In this document: piece after piece, positions 41,921-50,921 of the stretch
Layout: each line of letters starts with the position of its first letter
How positions within the stretch are numbered: the first letter of the stretch is position 1
Translations under genes and position numbers: made by a program
Assembly (NCBI RefSeq): GCF_005937185.1
Contig: NZ_VCNI01000001.1
Coordinates: 802,657 to 866,656 of the forward strand
Length of the DNA: 64,000 nucleotides
Source: Flagellimonas algicola
Lineage (GTDB): Bacteria > Bacteroidota > Bacteroidia > Flavobacteriales > Flavobacteriaceae
Direction of reading: 5' to 3'
The notes under the pieces: model-generated
Seen by the model: the letters and a program-made list of their open reading frames with translations, nothing else
Told to the model about the DNA's origin: nothing
Databases searched by the model: none

Positions 41921-44701
41921 TTAGTTTTTCAACTCGGTTTCCGGTTGCTGCACAGCCGGCACCAATGGGTTTCCGTCCGCGTCTATCTCTATGATGTTAT
42001 CAAAACCAAGTTCATCCAATTTACTGGCAATCTTGGCACGATCACCCACCATAAACCAATTAACGGCCTCTGGCTTTACCACTTGGGTACTTACCTTGCG
42101 CACATCATCCAGTGAAAGGCTCCGTACATTTTGGTCATAGGTTTCATAATAGTCATCCGGTAGATTGTACCGAAGAAGATTTCTAATGGAGGTATTCACC
42201 GCGCTGTTGGTTTCCCATTGCCCGGGCAAACTTAACACTTGGTTTGTTTTTACCTTATCGAGTTCTTGTTGGGTAGCGGGGCGCGTAGAAATAAATTCCG
42301 AAATCTCCTTTCTCAATTCGGTAACGGATTCCGAAGTTTTATCTGTTTGAACCGGTGCATAAACAATAAAAGGTCTTTCTTCTTTGGACCCAAGTACAAA
42401 TCCACCTGCACCGTAGGACCAATGTTTGTCTTCCCTTAGGTTCATATTGATTCTTGAGGTGAAATCCCCTCCAAGTATACTTACCATTTGTTCCAGAGCA
42501 ATTTCCGAAACACCACCATACTTCTCTGTTAGATGTCCTGCAATTATAACCGACTGTTGTGATTCCGGTCTGTTCATTAAATACAGGGTATTTTTGGAAT
42601 TCACTTGTGGCTCATTGAAAACTACCGTGGGAACATCTCCCTTTTTCCATTTGCCAAAAGTTTTTTCCAACTTGGACTTTAGCTCAGACATTTCAATGTC
42701 TCCCGTTACAATAAGCGTAGCATTGTTGGGTTTCATCCAAGTCTCATAGAATTTCACTACATCTTCACGGGTGAGTTTTTCCACAGTTTCTTCATATCCT
42801 GTTCCCGTATACGGATTGCTGTAGGGGTGCCCTTCACCATACATATACTTGTTCATAACCCGAAGCGCCATGGAAATGGGTTGGGCCTTTTCGTTTTTGA
42901 TGTTGTTGATTTGCTCATTTTTCAGACGTTCAAACTCGGCTTCTGGAAAGACTGGGTTCAACACCACATCAGAAAACAAGTCCATACTGGCATCAAAACT
43001 TTGTTTCAAGGTGGTCATGAACACGTTGGACTGGTCTTGGTTGGAAAATGTATTCAAACTAACGCCCAAAAGCTCAGATTTTTCACTGATTTCCAAGGAA
43101 TTTAAGTCCTTGGTTCCTTCATCCATGAGGTTCATGGCCAACTGGGCAGTACCCGGGCTGGATAGGTAATCCGTTTTATAGCCAGCATCAAACACCATAT
43201 TGACCACCACCGTGGGAACACCTGTACGCTTTGCCAAAACAACATTCAATCCATTGGATAGTTGTGCCTTTTCCAAATTGGGAAATTTTGAACTTTTTTC
43301 AGGACCAAGTGCCGGTAAGCTAGAGCGATCCACAGTAGATTTCTCAACACTGTATTCCGGAAAAGGATTGCAAACCAGAACGTGTTTCCCCTTGCTCAAC
43401 CATTTCTCGGCCGTTTTTTGGATATCGGAAACTGTTGCGTCCTCTACAAATTTCAACACGGTTTTGTAATAGGCTGCATCTCCAAAATAAGTCTGGTTGG
43501 AGGCCAGAATATCTGAGACTCCCCCAAAACCACCAATCCTTTCCAAACCTTTTATGAAATTGGAAAAATACGCTGCTTTTACCCTATTCAATTCAGCCTC
43601 AGTAGGGCCTTCATCCATTAACTTTTGGATTTCTTCCTCCAATTGAATTTTCAATTGATCTGCATCCTGACCGGGTTTCACATTCAACCAGGTAATAAAC
43701 CTGCTGGAAATCTCACTGGAGGCCTGGAAGGAAACGGCCTGACTGACCGTCTGGTCCTCATACACGAACCTTTTGAACAAGCGCGAATTTTTACCGCTGG
43801 TCAAAATGGCAGAAATCAAATCAAAGTGTAGGTCCTCTTTGTTACCAAATTGAGGTGTGTGCCAGGCAAAGAGAACCCGGGTCTCGGGAACCCTGTCCTC
43901 ATAAACTTGATAGGTATCCTGACTCCTTTCTGGAATGCGTACCTCTTGACGTTCAATGGTTGGTCCGGCGGGAATGTCACCAAAATATTTCAAAACACGC
44001 TGGTAAACATCCTCAGGATCTATATCGCCAGCCACTGCAACTACAGCATTGGCTGCTCCATAATATGATTTGAACCACTCCTGAACATCTTCAAGGGAAG
44101 CCGCGTTCAAATCTTCCATTTCACCAATGACCGTCCACGAATATGGATGACCTTTGGGATACATGGACTTGGTTAAATAGTTCCACTGTTTTCCATAGGG
44201 TTGGTTCTCTCCCTGTCTTTTTTCATTTTGGACAACCCCACGTTGCTCATCCAACCGGGCTTGATCAACGGCACCCAGCAAATGTCCCATTCTATCTGAT
44301 TCCAGAAAAAGCACCTGATCTAGGGCAGAAACTGGAACATTTTGAAAGTAATTCGTCCTATCCGTATTGGTGGTTCCATTTAGATCCGTACCCCCTATAC
44401 TTTCCAAAGCTTGGAAATAATCTTTGTTAAAGTTCTCACTACCGTTGAACATTAGATGTTCAAACAAGTGTGCGAACCCACTTTTACCTGGTTTTTCGTT
44501 TTTGGAACCTACATGATACCAAACGTTCACAGCAACAATGGGTGCTTTATGATCTTCATGGACCAATAGAGTAAGTCCGTTGGGAAGTCGGTATTTTTTA
44601 TGCGGAATTTCAATTTGATCCGCTTTAAATTGAAAGTTTTGTCCCAGCTGTGATTGTACACAAAACAGGACCATTACCAAGAAAGTCAAAAGTCTCTTCA
44701 T
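41921..44701 (-). CDS. M16 family zinc metallopeptidase (pitrilysin/insulinase type), secreted
   Basis: A 926-aa protein with a signal peptide (LLTFLVMVLFCVQSQLGQ). The inverted zinc motif HxxEH is H78-LFE-H82, followed by the downstream Glu region RLDEQRGVVQNEKR that supplies the third ligand. Two M16 repeats are present: an active one in residues ~30-460 and a second, inactive one in ~480-900 with GYKTDYLSSPGTAQLAMNLMDEG. Such proteins degrade peptides, often signal or transit peptides, in the periplasm. The gene is monocistronic, ending in the shared terminator. Confidence 0.94.
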   Translation of the reverse strand: MKRLLTFLVMVLFCVQSQLGQNFQFKADQIEIPHKKYRLPNGLTLLVHEDHKAPIVAVNVWYHVGSKNEKPGKSGFAHLFEHLMFNGSENFNKDYFQALESIGGTDLNGTTNTDRTNYFQNVPVSALDQVLFLESDRMGHLLGAVDQARLDEQRGVVQNEKRQGENQPYGKQWNYLTKSMYPKGHPYSWTVIGEMEDLNAASLEDVQEWFKSYYGAANAVVAVAGDIDPEDVYQRVLKYFGDIPAGPTIERQEVRIPERSQDTYQVYEDRVPETRVLFAWHTPQFGNKEDLHFDLISAILTSGKNSRLFKRFVYEDQTVSQAVSFQASSEISSRFITWLNVKPGQDADQLKIQLEEEIQKLMDEGPTEAELNRVKAAYFSNFIKGLERIGGFGGVSDILASNQTYFGDAAYYKTVLKFVEDATVSDIQKTAEKWLSKGKHVLVCNPFPEYSVEKSTVDRSSLPALGPEKSSKFPNLEKAQLSNGLNVVLAKRTGVPTVVVNMVFDAGYKTDYLSSPGTAQLAMNLMDEGTKDLNSLEISEKSELLGVSLNTFSNQDQSNVFMTTLKQSFDASMDLFSDVVLNPVFPEAEFERLKNEQINNIKNEKAQPISMALRVMNKYMYGEGHPYSNPYTGTGYEETVEKLTREDVVKFYETWMKPNNATLIVTGDIEMSELKSKLEKTFGKWKKGDVPTVVFNEPQVNSKNTLYLMNRPESQQSVIIAGHLTEKYGGVSEIALEQMVSILGGDFTSRINMNLREDKHWSYGAGGFVLGSKEERPFIVYAPVQTDKTSESVTELRKEISEFISTRPATQQELDKVKTNQVLSLPGQWETNSAVNTSIRNLLRYNLPDDYYETYDQNVRSLSLDDVRKVSTQVVKPEAVNWFMVGDRAKIASKLDELGFDNIIEIDADGNPLVPAVQQPETELKN

Positions 44702-44899
44702 GACATAAAATTTTCGTTAAGTGATTGATGTTAAAACTGTTTAACAAGGTACTAAATTTTTATCATCCTGTCCGGCTAGCTCTTGCAAAGGCCTATTGTA
44801 AAGTTTATTCTCATCCTCAGTGCCTATTTAATTTTTGATGCCTATTTTTCTTTTGTTGAAACATAATTTATACTTTCACGAAAACAAAATCCCCCACCA

Positions 44900-45277
44900 A
44901 TGAAAAATAATCTTTTGATCCATTTAGGATTGGCAATTCTAAGGATCGTTCCTTCAGCCTTTATGCTTACCCATGGCTATCCGAAATTCCAAAAGTTGAT
45001 CAGCGGAAATATGGAGTTTGCCAACCCCATTGGAATAGGTCAAGGACCCTCTTTGTTCTTGGCAGTGCTTGGCGAATTTATTTGTCCCATTTTAATGATT
45101 ATCGGGTTAAAAACGCGTTGGGCCGCGATTCCAACCACCTTGGTTATGCTGGTGGCAGCATTCCGGGTGCATGCAGAGGATCCTTTTGGCACCAAGGAAA
45201 AGGCACTTCTTTTTGCTGTGGTTTTCATAGTGGTGTTCTTGCTTGGTCCTGGCAAGTATAGCGTGGACAAAAAATAA
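44900..45277 (+). CDS. DoxX family membrane protein
   Basis: A 125-aa protein with four predicted membrane segments. Family-like blocks are LAILRIVPSAFMLTHGYPKF at the N-terminus, GEFICPILMIIGLKTRWAA in the middle, and a late FVIVFLLGPGKYSVD-like end. DoxX-type proteins are small membrane subunits of unclear role, some tied to thiosulfate:quinone oxidoreductase or redox stress. It converges on holA with a 2-base gap. No functional partner is seen nearby. Confidence 0.88.
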   Translation: MKNNLLIHLGLAILRIVPSAFMLTHGYPKFQKLISGNMEFANPIGIGQGPSLFLAVLGEFICPILMIIGLKTRWAAIPTTLVMLVAAFRVHAEDPFGTKEKALLFAVVFIVVFLLGPGKYSVDKK

Positions 45278-45279
45278 GA

Positions 45280-46281
45280 TTAAACTATTGCCGTCAGCAT
45301 TTCCTTAAGCAAATCGGCTTGGGCCATGTTGCTGGCACCTACTCCTTTTCCTTTTAAATCCAATTGGCGAAGATTGGAAATAATGGCGCTCACCCTTTTC
45401 ATTGGATAGTTTTTGGCTGCAACGGTAAATTCATTTACAAAGTAGGGATTAACACCCAACACTTTGGCTACGTTGCCTGGAGAATGGTCATTGAGACCAT
45501 GGTACTTTAAAAGCTGCGTGAAAAATGTGTTCAATAGGGTTATAGTGACCACAAAAGGATTATCCTTGGGATTTTGGGCAAAGTAATCCACAATGCGAGC
45601 CGCTTTTTTAACATCTCGCTCTCCCAGGGCCTTTTTCAATTCAAAGTTGTTGAAATCTTTGCTAATTCCTATATGCTGTTCTATAAGTTCCGGGGTAATC
45701 TCAACGTTGGAAGGCACGACGAGGGTTAGCTTGTCCAATTCATTGCTTATTTTGCTTAAATCGGTTCCAAGAAACTCCACTAACATGATGGCTGCCTTAG
45801 GTGAAATTTTATACTTCTTACCAGACAAGGTTCGCCTGATCCATTCCGCTACCTGATTTTCGTACAGCTTTTTACTCTCGAATAGTTCCCCCGTTTTTTG
45901 AACGGCTTTGTACAGTTTTTTCCGTTTGTCCAGCTTCTTATATTTATAGCAAATCACCAAGATTGTGCTGGGTTGTGGGTTTTGCGCATAGGTAACAAAG
46001 TTCTCTATGGTTCTGGAGAGATGTTGCGCTTCCTTAAGAATTACCACCTGATGCTCTGCCATCATAGGAAACCGCTTGGCATTACCAATGACTTCATCCA
46101 CAGTCGTATCCCTTCCATAGAGCACCATTTGGTTGAAACCCTTTTCGTCCTCCGTCAATACGTTGTCAGCAATATATTGGGAAATCCGGTCTATATAATA
46201 AGGTTCCTCCCCCATTAAAAAGTAAATGGGTTTGGGATTCCCCAGTTTTATGTCAGAAACTATTTCCTTTACCCTATCCAT
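45280..46281 (-). CDS. holA: DNA polymerase III subunit delta
   Basis: A 333-aa clamp-loader subunit. The N-terminal region has KPIYFLMGEEPYYIDRISQYI, where family members carry the AAA+-like fold, and LYGRDTTVDEVIGNAKRFPM. A helical lid follows (FLGTDLSKISNELDKLTL), and the C-terminal collar is FNNFELKKALGERDVKKA to the end. Length is normal for HolA. It opens the beta clamp during replication. Its start is 26 bases from the start of the divergent HsdR_N-like gene, so the two may share a promoter region. Confidence 0.94.
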   Translation of the reverse strand: MDRVKEIVSDIKLGNPKPIYFLMGEEPYYIDRISQYIADNVLTEDEKGFNQMVLYGRDTTVDEVIGNAKRFPMMAEHQVVILKEAQHLSRTIENFVTYAQNPQPSTILVICYKYKKLDKRKKLYKAVQKTGELFESKKLYENQVAEWIRRTLSGKKYKISPKAAIMLVEFLGTDLSKISNELDKLTLVVPSNVEITPELIEQHIGISKDFNNFELKKALGERDVKKAARIVDYFAQNPKDNPFVVTITLLNTFFTQLLKYHGLNDHSPGNVAKVLGVNPYFVNEFTVAAKNYPMKRVSAIISNLRQLDLKGKGVGASNMAQADLLKEMLTAIV

Positions 46282-46307
46282 TCAGAAAAAATCGTCAAAT
46301 TTGTCCC

Positions 46308-46754
46308 ATGCAGCCATTGGACTTCCCTTCATATCCGTTCCGACTCAAAAGTAGCGAAAAAGGGCTCCAAATCTTCGACATTATTCGTAAAAAATTTGTG
46401 TTGCTGCAGCCCGAAGAATGGGTCCGCCAACATGTGGTTCATTTCTTGGTCGAAACAAAGAAATATCCAAAAAGTTTAATCAACGTAGAGAAACAGCTGG
46501 TAGTTAACCATTTAAAAAAACGATACGACGTGGTCGTGTTTCAACCTAATGGGTCCATTAATCTATTGGTGGAATGCAAGGCTCCGGAAGTTACTATTGA
46601 CCAAACCACTTTTGATCAAATAGCCAGATACAATTTACAATTGCATTCCAAGTATTTAATGGTGACCAACGGATTGAACCATTATTACTGCAAAATGGAT
46701 CTTGAAGGTGAAAAATATAAGTTTTTGAAGGAAATTCCTGATTTTAGCCGTTAA
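46308..46754 (+). CDS. Type I restriction enzyme R protein N-terminal (HSDR_N_2) domain protein, orphan
   Basis: A 148-aa protein consisting almost entirely of a PD-(D/E)xK nuclease-like domain: RYDVVVFQPNGSINLLVECKAP supplies the Asp and the E-x-K residues, then ATFDQIARYNLQLHSKYLMVTNG-like helices follow. It matches the HSDR_N_2 family found as stand-alone genes in Bacteroidota. No methylase, specificity subunit or helicase is near, so it is not part of a restriction system here. It is divergent from holA and 12 bases before a glycosyltransferase gene. Activity on DNA is untested to my knowledge. Confidence 0.85.
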   Translation: MQPLDFPSYPFRLKSSEKGLQIFDIIRKKFVLLQPEEWVRQHVVHFLVETKKYPKSLINVEKQLVVNHLKKRYDVVVFQPNGSINLLVECKAPEVTIDQTTFDQIARYNLQLHSKYLMVTNGLNHYYCKMDLEGEKYKFLKEIPDFSR

Positions 46755-46766
46755 TTTGCTGCCATT

Positions 46767-47768
46767 TTGAAAGTTGCGGTCGTCATACTGAATTGGAATG
46801 GGAAAGCTTTGCTTGAAAAGTTTCTCCCCACCGTCATGTCCCATTCCGAAAACGCCAGTGTCCATATGGTGGATAATGCAAGTGAGGACGATTCCGTCCA
46901 ATTCCTAAGAGCAAACTATCCCAGTGTACAGGTTATTACGAATGCCACCAATGGCGGATTTGCCAAGGGCTATAACGATGGCCTAAAACATGTGGATGCC
47001 GATATCCTCTGTTTATTGAATTCCGATGTAGAGGTTACTCCCAATTGGTTGGATCCTGTACTGGAAGTTTTTAAGACACGACCCGAAACTGCCATAGTTC
47101 AACCCAAGATTTTGGATCTAAAACGGCCAGAGTATTTTGAGTATGCCGGAGCCGCAGGAGGGTTCATTGACCGTTTGGGTTACCCATTTTGTAGAGGAAG
47201 GATCTTTCAGGCCCTGGAAAAAGATTCGGGTCAATATGATGACATCAAAGAGGTTTTTTGGGCCACCGGTGCCTGTATGTTTATTAAAAGTGAGGTCTTT
47301 AGGTCCCTTGGTGGGTTTGACGAGGATTATTTTGCACATCAGGAAGAGATTGACCTTTGCTGGAGGGCTAAGAATCAGGGGCATCATGTGCTGTATGTTG
47401 GACATAGCCATGTGTTCCACCTTGGGGGTTCCACACTCACCAACATGGATCCCAAGAAAACCTTTCTTAATTTCAGGAACTCCCTCTACTCCATTACCAA
47501 GAACTTACCCGGTAAAGTTGCTTTCACTATAATCTTTTTTAGGTTGTTGTTGGATGGGATTGCCGGGGTCCGGTTTATCCTTCAATTAAAATTTGGCCAT
47601 TGCCTCGCCATTATGCGTGCGCATCTCAGTTTTTATAGTAACTTTAGAAAACTTTACAAAAAGAGGGAAAAAGCAAAAGTTTTATTAAAATACTATTCCG
47701 CAACATCCATTGTTTGGTCTCATTTCGTACATCAAGTGAAGCGATTTAACATTTTAGTAAAAGATTAA
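46767..47768 (+). CDS. Glycosyltransferase family 2
   Basis: A 333-aa GT-A glycosyltransferase. It begins VAVVILNWNGKALLEKFLP, with NATNGGFAKGYNDGL for nucleotide-sugar binding and LLNSDVEVTPNWL as the DxD-like metal motif (here with NSDVE). The acceptor region is FWATGACMFIKSEVFRSLGGFDEDYF followed by EEIDLCWR. A C-terminal hydrophobic stretch suggests membrane association. The start is TTG at 46767. Related enzymes add rhamnose or other sugars to lipid-linked glycans. No other polysaccharide genes are nearby. Confidence 0.9.
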   Translation: MKVAVVILNWNGKALLEKFLPTVMSHSENASVHMVDNASEDDSVQFLRANYPSVQVITNATNGGFAKGYNDGLKHVDADILCLLNSDVEVTPNWLDPVLEVFKTRPETAIVQPKILDLKRPEYFEYAGAAGGFIDRLGYPFCRGRIFQALEKDSGQYDDIKEVFWATGACMFIKSEVFRSLGGFDEDYFAHQEEIDLCWRAKNQGHHVLYVGHSHVFHLGGSTLTNMDPKKTFLNFRNSLYSITKNLPGKVAFTIIFFRLLLDGIAGVRFILQLKFGHCLAIMRAHLSFYSNFRKLYKKREKAKVLLKYYSATSIVWSHFVHQVKRFNILVKD

Positions 47769-47801
47769 CGATGCCGAAATACGCCAACTTTGCAATTTCT
47801 C

Positions 47802-47809
47802 TAATTTTG
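47802..47809 (+). promoter_or_regulatory. -7 element of the OmpA lipoprotein gene
   Basis: TAATTTTG, a full TAnnTTTG match, 57 bases upstream of the ATG at 47867. No TTTG at N18. Confidence 0.4.
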
Positions 47810-47866
47810 GCGAATAGTTTAAGCAGTGAAATATCTAACAATTCTTAATAATTTATACCCAGTACT

Positions 47867-48739
47867 ATGAAAAAAGTTTTCCTAGGAACATTGTCCATGG
47901 CAATTTTGTTGTCATCTTGTGTATCACAAAAAAAATATGCCGATCTTGAGGCCAAACAGAAAGAGACCCAAGATTTATTGAATTCTGCAACCGTTAAACT
48001 AAACGATTGCCTTGAAGAAAAAGCAACTGCTTCTTCTCGATTACAGACCCTTGAAGATCAAAACGCCTTTCTAAAGGCCAACAACCAAGAATTGATCAAC
48101 AACATGGGGAATTTAACCACCCTTACTACCAAAGGAGCTGAGAACCTTGAAAAATCTTTGGAAAGCCTAAGGGAAAAAGATTTGACCATTAGAAGATTGC
48201 AGGATGCTGTAACCCGTCGAGATTCTGTGAACCTTGCCTTGGTTCAGAGTCTAAAAGGAGTTTTGGGCAATCTTGACGATGAAGACATTGAGGTAAGTGT
48301 TGAAAAAGGTGTGGTATTTGTTTCCATTTCAGACAAACTTTTGTTCAGAAGCGGAAGCTACAACATCACCAATGCAGCCAAGCAAGTATTGGGCAAAGTA
48401 GCCAAAGTGGTGAACAACAAACCTGATTTTGAATTCTTGGTAGAAGGACATACGGATAATCTTCCTTTCTCAAGTGGTGTTTTGGTTGACAACTGGGATT
48501 TGAGTGCCAAGCGTGCTACTTCCATTGTAAGAACCTTACAGAATGATTTCAACGTTGATCCAAAACGTATGACAGCAGCAGGAAGAAGCTACTACGTACC
48601 GTTGGCTTCCAACGATACGGCTGGTGAAAGAGCTAAAAACAGAAGAACACGTATTGTTGTATTGCCAAAAATTGATCAATTCTACAGCATGATCGAGGAA
48701 GGCATGAAGGATCCAGCCATTGGCGGTTCTGGCAACTAA
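47867..48739 (+). CDS. OmpA family lipoprotein with coiled coil
   Basis: A 290-aa lipoprotein: signal ending ILLSSC, a coiled-coil region (residues ~25-120), then an OmpA-type peptidoglycan-binding domain (~residues 140-265). The domain retains the key pattern VEGHTDNLPF ... NWDLSAKRATSIV ... RRTRIVV, so peptidoglycan binding is expected. It probably tethers the outer membrane to the cell wall. A paralogue with the same layout but an eroded OmpA domain is encoded at 56822. It ends in a strong terminator. Confidence 0.93.
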   Translation: MKKVFLGTLSMAILLSSCVSQKKYADLEAKQKETQDLLNSATVKLNDCLEEKATASSRLQTLEDQNAFLKANNQELINNMGNLTTLTTKGAENLEKSLESLREKDLTIRRLQDAVTRRDSVNLALVQSLKGVLGNLDDEDIEVSVEKGVVFVSISDKLLFRSGSYNITNAAKQVLGKVAKVVNNKPDFEFLVEGHTDNLPFSSGVLVDNWDLSAKRATSIVRTLQNDFNVDPKRMTAAGRSYYVPLASNDTAGERAKNRRTRIVVLPKIDQFYSMIEEGMKDPAIGGSGN

Positions 48740-48761
48740 TCGAAAGCATTAAAAAAACCAG

Positions 48762-48791
48762 AAAAGGCGACCCAAATGGGTCGCTTTTTTT
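48762..48791. terminator. Bidirectional intrinsic terminator
   Basis: GCGACCC (48767-48773), loop AAAT, GGGTCGC (48778-48784), four As before and seven Ts after. It lies between the convergent OmpA and Sua5-type genes. Confidence 0.9.
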
Positions 48792-48793
48792 AT

Positions 48794-49414
48794 TTAGAAG
48801 ATATCCAAGTCCCCTTTTCCCTCACGGACGATTTCAGGATAACCGCTGGAAAGATCCACCACGGTGGAAGCTATATTGCCACCATATCCCCCATCAATCA
48901 CAACATCTACCAATTCTCCCCATTTTTCATAGATCAGTTCTGGGTCTGTAGTATACTCCAAAATATCATCCTCATCATATATGGAAGTGGAGACAATCGG
49001 ATGGCCCAGTTCCCTGACCAAGGCCCTTACAATCTCATTGTCGGGAACACGAATTCCCACCGTTTTCTTCTTCTTGAAATCTTTGGGAAGGTTGTTGTTT
49101 CCTGGTAGAATAAAGGTATAGGGTCCCGGAAGGGATCGCTTCAATATTTTGAAAGTAGAGGTGTCTATCTGGCGCACAAAATCGGACAGATTGCTCAGGT
49201 CGGCACAAACAAAGGACCAATTGGCCTTTTCCAACTTCACTCCCTTAATTCGAGCAATACGCTGCAACGCCCTGGAATTTGTAATGTCGCAACCCAGGCC
49301 ATACACCGTATCCGTAGGATAGATGATCAATCCGCCCTTGCGCAACACATCTCCTATTTTCTCAACCTGTCTAGGGTTGGGGTTCTCCTCAAAGAGTTTG
49401 ATCAATTCAGCCAT
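48794..49414 (-). CDS. L-threonylcarbamoyladenylate synthase (Sua5/YciO/YrdC family)
   Basis: A 206-aa protein from the ATG at 49414, which gives the usual MAELIKLFEENPN start; a longer frame from 49597 has no family match. Motifs are LRKGGLIIYPTDTVYGLGCD, then the KRxxKP-like position filled by RIKGVKLEKANWSF, then PGPYTFILPG, and GIRVPDNEIVRALVRELG. It makes threonylcarbamoyl-AMP for the t6A37 modification of tRNAs, with TsaB/C/D partners elsewhere. Bacteroidota often hold a second YciO-like paralogue, so which one is essential cannot be told. Confidence 0.9.
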   Translation of the reverse strand: MAELIKLFEENPNPRQVEKIGDVLRKGGLIIYPTDTVYGLGCDITNSRALQRIARIKGVKLEKANWSFVCADLSNLSDFVRQIDTSTFKILKRSLPGPYTFILPGNNNLPKDFKKKKTVGIRVPDNEIVRALVRELGHPIVSTSIYDEDDILEYTTDPELIYEKWGELVDVVIDGGYGGNIASTVVDLSSGYPEIVREGKGDLDIF

Positions 49415-49572
49415 TTCATGCGAGGTGTTAACCTTTTTTCGAGCTACAAAGTAACAAAGAATATCCCCAAAAGCGGCATTCGTCAATTCATATGGGCCAT
49501 CCGTCAATTGTGTCCAGAAAGTAAGCTCTCGAACTTGCATTTTTGATAAAGTACAACCCAATCCATCCAAAA

Positions 49573-50886
49573 ATGATAAACTCCAGAATACGATCATTCA
49601 CCCTTCTTGGCATTTTCACCATTTTCTTGACAAGCTGTGGCAATCACAATCTATCCAAAAAGACACAAACCCCTCCCCATTTTGAGCATGGTAGGGAACT
49701 CATTGCCCATCTAGACTACAATGTTTCCCTTCTTAATGACTTAGACGCAAACCATACGGGTTTTAATGAAAAGGCGGTTTTGATCAACGAGCAAATTCGA
49801 AAAACCATAGAGCGAATCCAATCCAAAAAGCTGCTGAAGGAGGTTTGTAAATCATATAGTATTCTGGAACATGATTTTTTATTTACCATTTCCAGGGACG
49901 AAAAAATCGGCGTGTTTTCATGGGAGTCTAGAATGCAAGGAGCTTTTCAAGGTATTCGGAATATTGCCCTTTATACCAATAATGGCAAAATAATCCCTAC
50001 CTCTTTATATGGAGATTCCATGATTTATCAGCAAATCCACACAATCAAAACTGGCACAAAAAACTTTTATCTGTTACAAGGTCAAGGTGTTACCAATATC
50101 AACGAAGAATTCTTCCGAATAGATAGCTATACCATCAATGAAAATGGAATGGAACTCGCCAAAATCTTTCCCAACAGGCAAAGTTCCATCGTTTCCCAGT
50201 TGGATTTTAATGTTGAAATGGATGGTTCCCTAATTCTAAAACCAGAGACTTGGGGAACAACACTGGCTTATAGACCATTGGAGCTCCAGGCCGATCATAA
50301 AAGCGTGAACTACATTGAAGCCTCTACTACCATTGGCCATAAAATAAACTCCAAAGCCTTTGAAATTAAAAGTTCAGACAACTTCCTCCAAGGCTCGGAA
50401 GCAGCTAAAACATTTGAAGGGACAAATAGTAGAACTTTTTTGTTTGAGGATGAGCTGGAGGTGCAAATGAATTATAATGAAGAGGAGGACAAGTCATTAA
50501 CCCTTATTGGGAATGGTGATTTTAAAATTCATTGGGAGGGAAAAACAAGTTTAGTTGCCAAAAAAGATGGTTTTCTGTTCTTTTCAGAAAAATTGGACAC
50601 AAACAAGGAAATGCTACATCTGTATGACATCGATAGCAAAAGTTTCAAGTGGACAAGCCCTTTGACCAAGGCTTTTATCTTGGACGACTCCATCCTTTTT
50701 GCAGAGAAAACCGAATCCTATTTGGTTTCCAATGCCCATGAAGTATCATGCGGTTCATCAGTTGGAATCAATAGGGCCTATTTTAAAGTTTATTCGGTAC
50801 GTTTTAGGGAGAAGCATCCCATCGTGGAATTTACCAACCAGATTTTTTGCAGTAGCATTGCGAACAATCAGCTAGCCAAGTTGTAA
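49573..50886 (+). CDS. Lipoprotein of unknown function
   Basis: A 437-aa lipoprotein from the ATG at 49573; the signal ends FLTSC. Residues ~30-110 are helical, then the chain becomes a long run of beta strands with repeated short turns and two further Cys residues near the C-terminus. No enzyme motif is recognised. Parts read like a WD40/propeller-type repeat (DSILFAEKTESYLVSN, LHLYDIDSKSFKWTSP), but this is weak. It is divergent from the Sua5-type gene and converges on pcrA. Confidence 0.75.
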   Translation: MINSRIRSFTLLGIFTIFLTSCGNHNLSKKTQTPPHFEHGRELIAHLDYNVSLLNDLDANHTGFNEKAVLINEQIRKTIERIQSKKLLKEVCKSYSILEHDFLFTISRDEKIGVFSWESRMQGAFQGIRNIALYTNNGKIIPTSLYGDSMIYQQIHTIKTGTKNFYLLQGQGVTNINEEFFRIDSYTINENGMELAKIFPNRQSSIVSQLDFNVEMDGSLILKPETWGTTLAYRPLELQADHKSVNYIEASTTIGHKINSKAFEIKSSDNFLQGSEAAKTFEGTNSRTFLFEDELEVQMNYNEEEDKSLTLIGNGDFKIHWEGKTSLVAKKDGFLFFSEKLDTNKEMLHLYDIDSKSFKWTSPLTKAFILDDSILFAEKTESYLVSNAHEVSCGSSVGINRAYFKVYSVRFREKHPIVEFTNQIFCSSIANNQLAKL

Positions 50887-50921
50887 CCGGCTTTTTGATT
50901 CAATGATTGAAAATGAAGGCG

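Noticed and set aside
46308..46754. Possible restriction-modification or defence locus from the HsdR_N similarity
   Set aside because: No methylase, specificity or helicase gene nearby; flanking genes are holA and a glycosyltransferase.
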